Notes under the pieces: generated by a model
Database searches by the model: none
The model's input: the letters and a program-made list of their open reading frames with translations, nothing else
Told to the model about the DNA's origin: nothing
Source of the DNA: Chitinophaga cymbidii
Lineage (GTDB): Bacteria > Bacteroidota > Bacteroidia > Chitinophagales > Chitinophagaceae
Assembly: GCF_007992715.1 (NCBI RefSeq)
Contig: NZ_BKAU01000001.1
Span: 1,178,001 to 1,242,000 of the forward strand
DNA: 64,000 nt
Direction of reading: 5' to 3'
Program-made: the position numbers and the translations under genes
Part shown: piece after piece, positions 61,434-64,000 of the stretch
Layout of the letters: each line of letters starts with the position of its first letter
Numbering within the stretch: position 1 is the stretch's first letter

Positions 61434-61485
61434 CTAACATTTTTACGTTAGACTGCTTTTTATAAAAACCGGTCACCATGTGACC
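61434..61485. promoter_or_regulatory. Dyads in the divergent region between sigma and DUF6249 genes
   Basis: CTAAC-ATTTTTAC-GTTAG (61434-61451) and the perfect dyad GGTCAC-CAT-GTGACC (61471-61485). The 111-bp gap carries both, so they are good operator candidates controlling both directions. Confidence 0.4.
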
Positions 61486-61531
61486 ACCTGCCATTTATTA
61501 CAGTCATATGGGTAATTAAATAGAAAACACC

Positions 61532-61870
61532 ATGCAACCAACATCGGCGGCTTTATTCGTTTCCCTGTCCCTGGTGGTATTCGGCATCAGCTATTACTAT
61601 TTTACCACCCGGCACAAGGAAAGAATGGCGATCATAGAAAAGGGACTGCCTCCTGATTTTTTTAAAGGATCAGCGAACTATTTACCGGTTATATTGACGT
61701 TGGGGATCGTGAGCATTGCAATTGCAGCCGGCGTAGCGGCAGGCGCGCTGCTTGGCCCCTGGCTGCCTGTGGAAAAGGCCGTTACCATCACATCCTCCGC
61801 ATTCCTGTTCATGGGCCTGGGGCTGCTGCTGTCCTGGCTGATATTAAGACAGCCCCGAAACAAACAATAA
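61532..61870 (+). CDS. DUF6249 family small membrane protein
   Basis: 112 residues. Three hydrophobic segments: ~7-24 (LFVSLSLVVFGISYYYF), ~51-75 (VILTLGIVSIAIAAGVAAGALLG) and ~86-104 (ITSSAFLFMGLGLLLSWLIL), with the conserved TTRHKERMAIIEKGLPP between the first two. The family is common near ECF sigma genes in Bacteroidota and its role is unknown. Divergent to the sigma operon and 27 bp before the serine hydrolase gene. Confidence 0.75.
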   Translation: MQPTSAALFVSLSLVVFGISYYYFTTRHKERMAIIEKGLPPDFFKGSANYLPVILTLGIVSIAIAAGVAAGALLGPWLPVEKAVTITSSAFLFMGLGLLLSWLILRQPRNKQ

Positions 61871-61897
61871 AGTATCCAAATATCAATATTTATTAAG

Positions 61898-63529
61898 ATG
61901 AAATATTCATTAATGGCATTCCTGTGCCTTGTCTGTTCGCTGTTCAATCCGGTTACCGGTATTTGCCAGGATGCGAGGTCTTTCGATTCACTGTTAACGG
62001 CCAGTTTCAAAACAGGCGGCCCCGGCGCTGTGGTGCTCATAGCAAAAGACACCCAGGTGCTTTACCGGAAAGCATTCGGCAAAGCCAACCTGGAACTGGA
62101 TGTTGACATGCAACCGGATCACGTATTCAGGCTGGGGTCCGTCACCAAGCAGTTCACGGCCTGCGCCATCCTGCGGCTGGCCGAAGAAGGCAAGCTGTCA
62201 TTACAGGACGATATCAGGCGGTTCATTCCGGATTTCCCGCACCCGGACAAAAAGATCACCATCGAAAGCCTCCTGACGCATACTTCAGGCGTAAAAAACT
62301 ACACCGGCCTCCCCCGGTTTTCCGAAGTAAAACGCCGGGACCTTTCTCCCAAAGAGCTGGTGGACATTTTCAGGAACGAGCCGCTGGATTTTGAACCCGG
62401 CGCCCGCTTCAGCTACAGCAATTCGGGATATGTGCTGCTGGGGTATATCATTGAACAGGTCACCGGTAAATCCTATGCGGCCTATATCAACGAAACCTTT
62501 TTTCAGCCGCTGGGCATGAATAGTGCCTACTACGATAATGCTTCCATGTTGATCCCGCGCAGAGCCTCCGGGTACAAGCCGGTGAACGGCGGATATGCGA
62601 ATGCGGATTTCCTGAGCATGACGCTGCCGTATGCGGCGGGCTCCCTCGCATCCGGGGTGGACGATCTGTTCAAATGGTACCGGGCGTTATCGGATGGACA
62701 AGTGATCAGCAAGGCCAATCTTGAAAAAGCGCAGAGTTCCTACCGGTTGAAAAACGGACGGCTGACCGGTTATGGCTATGGATGGGCCACCGGCAATGTG
62801 CAGGGCAGTCCGGTTATCAAACATGTGGGCATCATCAACGGCTTTGTCACCGCCGTGGCGTACCAGCCAGCGGAAAAGCTGTTCGTAGCGGTCCTCGCCA
62901 ACTATGAGAACGCGCCTGACGCTGATATGCTCACATCCAGGGTACTGGCCATCCTGATGCACAAGCCCTATAACTACCATGAGATGCCCATGCCGCCAGC
63001 TGAACTCAAATCTTTTCAGGGCGTTTACACGCTGGATGACGGTGCAAAAAAGATCATCTGCTATCAGGATGGCCGGCTGATGTATTATAGCGCGGGCGCG
63101 CTGAAGGAACGGCTCATACCTTTTGGAAAGAACAGCTTCTACATCGAAAACAGCCTGAACAGCCTGATCTTTGAAGAGAACAGGAAAGGCTTTGTGTTGA
63201 ACAGTACCGGATTTCCGGTAAAAGGTGCCTCCACCGGCGAAAAGGTCACTGCTTTGGAAAATGTTCCTGTACCGGAAAGGCTGCTGTTACGCTATGCCGG
63301 GAAATACCAGTTCAATCCCGGGCCTGTTTTTGAAGTAAAGCTGGAAAACGGGAAGTTGTACGGACAGGTGGGCAACGATAAAAAAGAACTTGTTCCGTAT
63401 GAAAAGAATAAATTCTTTGCCCGTGACCTGGATGCTGCGATCATCTTCAATATGGACAAGCAAAACAACGTCACTGGCCTAACCAAGCTGCAAAACGGGG
63501 AAATGCAGGCCGGCAGGATAAAGCAGTAA
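61898..63529 (+). CDS. Secreted serine hydrolase (beta-lactamase/PBP-like family) with C-terminal domain
   Basis: 543 residues. Signal peptide (KYSLMAFLCLVCSLFNPVTGICQ). Catalytic motifs: S81-V-T-K84 (SxxK), Y173-S-N175 (SYSNSGYVLLG) and H309-V-G311 in KHVGIINGF, the HxG of this class C/EstB-like group. The first ~350 residues form the hydrolase; the last ~190 form a beta-rich part (SFQGVYTLDDGAKKIICYQDGRL; RYAGKYQFNPGPVFEVKLENGKLYGQVG) of the DUF3471-like type. Periplasmic D-amino-acid peptidase or esterase; substrate unknown. Confidence 0.9.
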   Translation: MKYSLMAFLCLVCSLFNPVTGICQDARSFDSLLTASFKTGGPGAVVLIAKDTQVLYRKAFGKANLELDVDMQPDHVFRLGSVTKQFTACAILRLAEEGKLSLQDDIRRFIPDFPHPDKKITIESLLTHTSGVKNYTGLPRFSEVKRRDLSPKELVDIFRNEPLDFEPGARFSYSNSGYVLLGYIIEQVTGKSYAAYINETFFQPLGMNSAYYDNASMLIPRRASGYKPVNGGYANADFLSMTLPYAAGSLASGVDDLFKWYRALSDGQVISKANLEKAQSSYRLKNGRLTGYGYGWATGNVQGSPVIKHVGIINGFVTAVAYQPAEKLFVAVLANYENAPDADMLTSRVLAILMHKPYNYHEMPMPPAELKSFQGVYTLDDGAKKIICYQDGRLMYYSAGALKERLIPFGKNSFYIENSLNSLIFEENRKGFVLNSTGFPVKGASTGEKVTALENVPVPERLLLRYAGKYQFNPGPVFEVKLENGKLYGQVGNDKKELVPYEKNKFFARDLDAAIIFNMDKQNNVTGLTKLQNGEMQAGRIKQ

Positions 63530-63584
63530 TGAAAGCGTTCAACGATTGGCCCTGATGGCGGAAGAAAGCATCACACCCTCGGAA

Positions 63585-63701
63585 TCGATTCATTCTTTAG
63601 CCGGGCCCATTCCGCTGATCCGGTTTATTCTTCCGCCGGACGACCGATCCCATTGAACCGATTCATTCTTCTGCCGGGCCGATCCCGCTGATCCGCTTTA
63701 G
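63585..63701. repeat. Imperfect tandem repeat covering the 3' end of the YdeI-family gene
   Basis: Copy A at 63585-63628 and copy B at 63658-63701 share CGATTCATTCTT...CCGGGCC...CCGCTGATCCG...TTTA with a 73-bp period. On the minus strand copy B encodes RISGIGPAEE-stop (real gene end) and copy A encodes RISGMGPAKE-stop downstream of it. Confidence 0.6.
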
Positions 63702-64000
63702 CCTTGTTTCCGGCCGCTTCGCCAGTACCAATGATTGCAGGATGAGCTTCTTTTCAGAACGGCTCAGGCCGGAGAACCAGGCTTTTGCAGCGGGCCGGCG
63801 GCGGAACTCCTTTTGCAGGTCTTCGGGAATAACGAGCGCGTCCACTTCGTCCATAATAGACCAGTAGCCGTTGTTCTTCGCTATCTCAATGCTTTCAAGC
63901 CCCGCGGGGGTCATCTGCCCTTCGCTGATGAGCTTTGCCACCCGCTCTTTGTTGCTCTTACTCCAGATGCTTTGGGGTTTCCGCTTCGTAAAAGATTGCA
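63663..64000 (-). CDS. YdeI/OmpD-associated family protein (5' part beyond window)
   Basis: The minus-strand frame is open from the window edge to the stop at 63663 (112 residues seen). Reads TKRKPQSIWSKSNKERVAKLISEGQMTPAGLESIEIAKNNGYWSIMDEVDALVIPEDLQKEFRRRPAAKAWFSGLSRSEKKLILQSLVLAKRPETRLKRI, the C-terminal pattern of the YdeI/OmpD-associated ('bacteriocin-protection YdeI-like') family. The true start lies to the right of the window. The end of the coding region is duplicated downstream. Confidence 0.85.
   Translation of the reverse strand, partial: QSFTKRKPQSIWSKSNKERVAKLISEGQMTPAGLESIEIAKNNGYWSIMDEVDALVIPEDLQKEFRRRPAAKAWFSGLSRSEKKLILQSLVLAKRPETRLKRISGIGPAEE

Overview
The window looks like a chromosomal segment of a Bacteroidota bacterium, most likely Chitinophagaceae (Chitinophaga-like). 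Support: three SusC/SusD outer-membrane uptake pairs wired to FecR-type anti-sigma and ECF sigma genes; promoters of the Bacteroidota form TTG/TTTG-N19-23-TAnnTTTG; families typical of the phylum (DUF6134, DUF502, DUF1015 beside serC, DUF6249, TIGR00266); and almost no Shine-Dalgarno sites. The assignment rests on gene content and protein style only, since no rRNA gene is present.

Layout. 0-4.3 kb: 2-oxoacid:acceptor oxidoreductase alpha subunit (korA), a DUF6134 fragment, a small secreted protein and a head-GIN-type lipoprotein. 4.3-15.1 kb: a sigma/FecR pair ending in a strong terminator, then FecR-SusC-SusD plus a secreted NodB/deacetylase-like protein, met by a convergent ECF sigma gene. 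15.2-19.3 kb: a 2H phosphoesterase fused to a long glycine/arginine/tyrosine-rich tail, a TIGR00266 protein and an SGNH esterase. 19.4-26.1 kb: an RND efflux operon (TetR, TolC, adaptor, pump) with a likely autoregulatory operator over its promoter. 26.2-36.2 kb: housekeeping and lipid genes (DUF502, phospholipase C-like, serC, DUF1015, TPR protein, paaN, YceI, 2TM, acyl-CoA ligase), then a tRNA-Arg(CCT).

36.3-40.0 kb, just after the tRNA, is an AT-rich block unlike its surroundings: a small ORF, a DUF5677 protein, a GIY-YIG-like protein meeting it at overlapping stop codons, a gene remnant, and a DUF234-type ATPase with a repeated dyad array in front of its start. It is probably horizontally acquired and is the best candidate for an uncharacterised (possibly defence-related) module, but no function is shown.

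41-58.8 kb: two complete sigma-FecR-SusC-SusD cassettes arranged head to head. The rightward one continues into two TlpA-like thiol-disulfide proteins and is followed by an unrecognised secreted protein. 58.8-64 kb: VOC protein; a tight four-gene operon of ECF sigma, small membrane protein, Imm5-like protein and AraC regulator; divergent DUF6249 and serine-hydrolase genes; and a partial YdeI-family gene whose 3' end is tandemly duplicated.

The main theme is surface-signalled nutrient uptake: a SusC receptor senses its ligand, FecR relays the signal across the inner membrane, and an ECF sigma switches on the SusCD operon. At all three FecR-SusC junctions a short stem-loop with a 6-7 nt loop lies between the two genes, suggesting post-transcriptional adjustment of regulator versus transporter.
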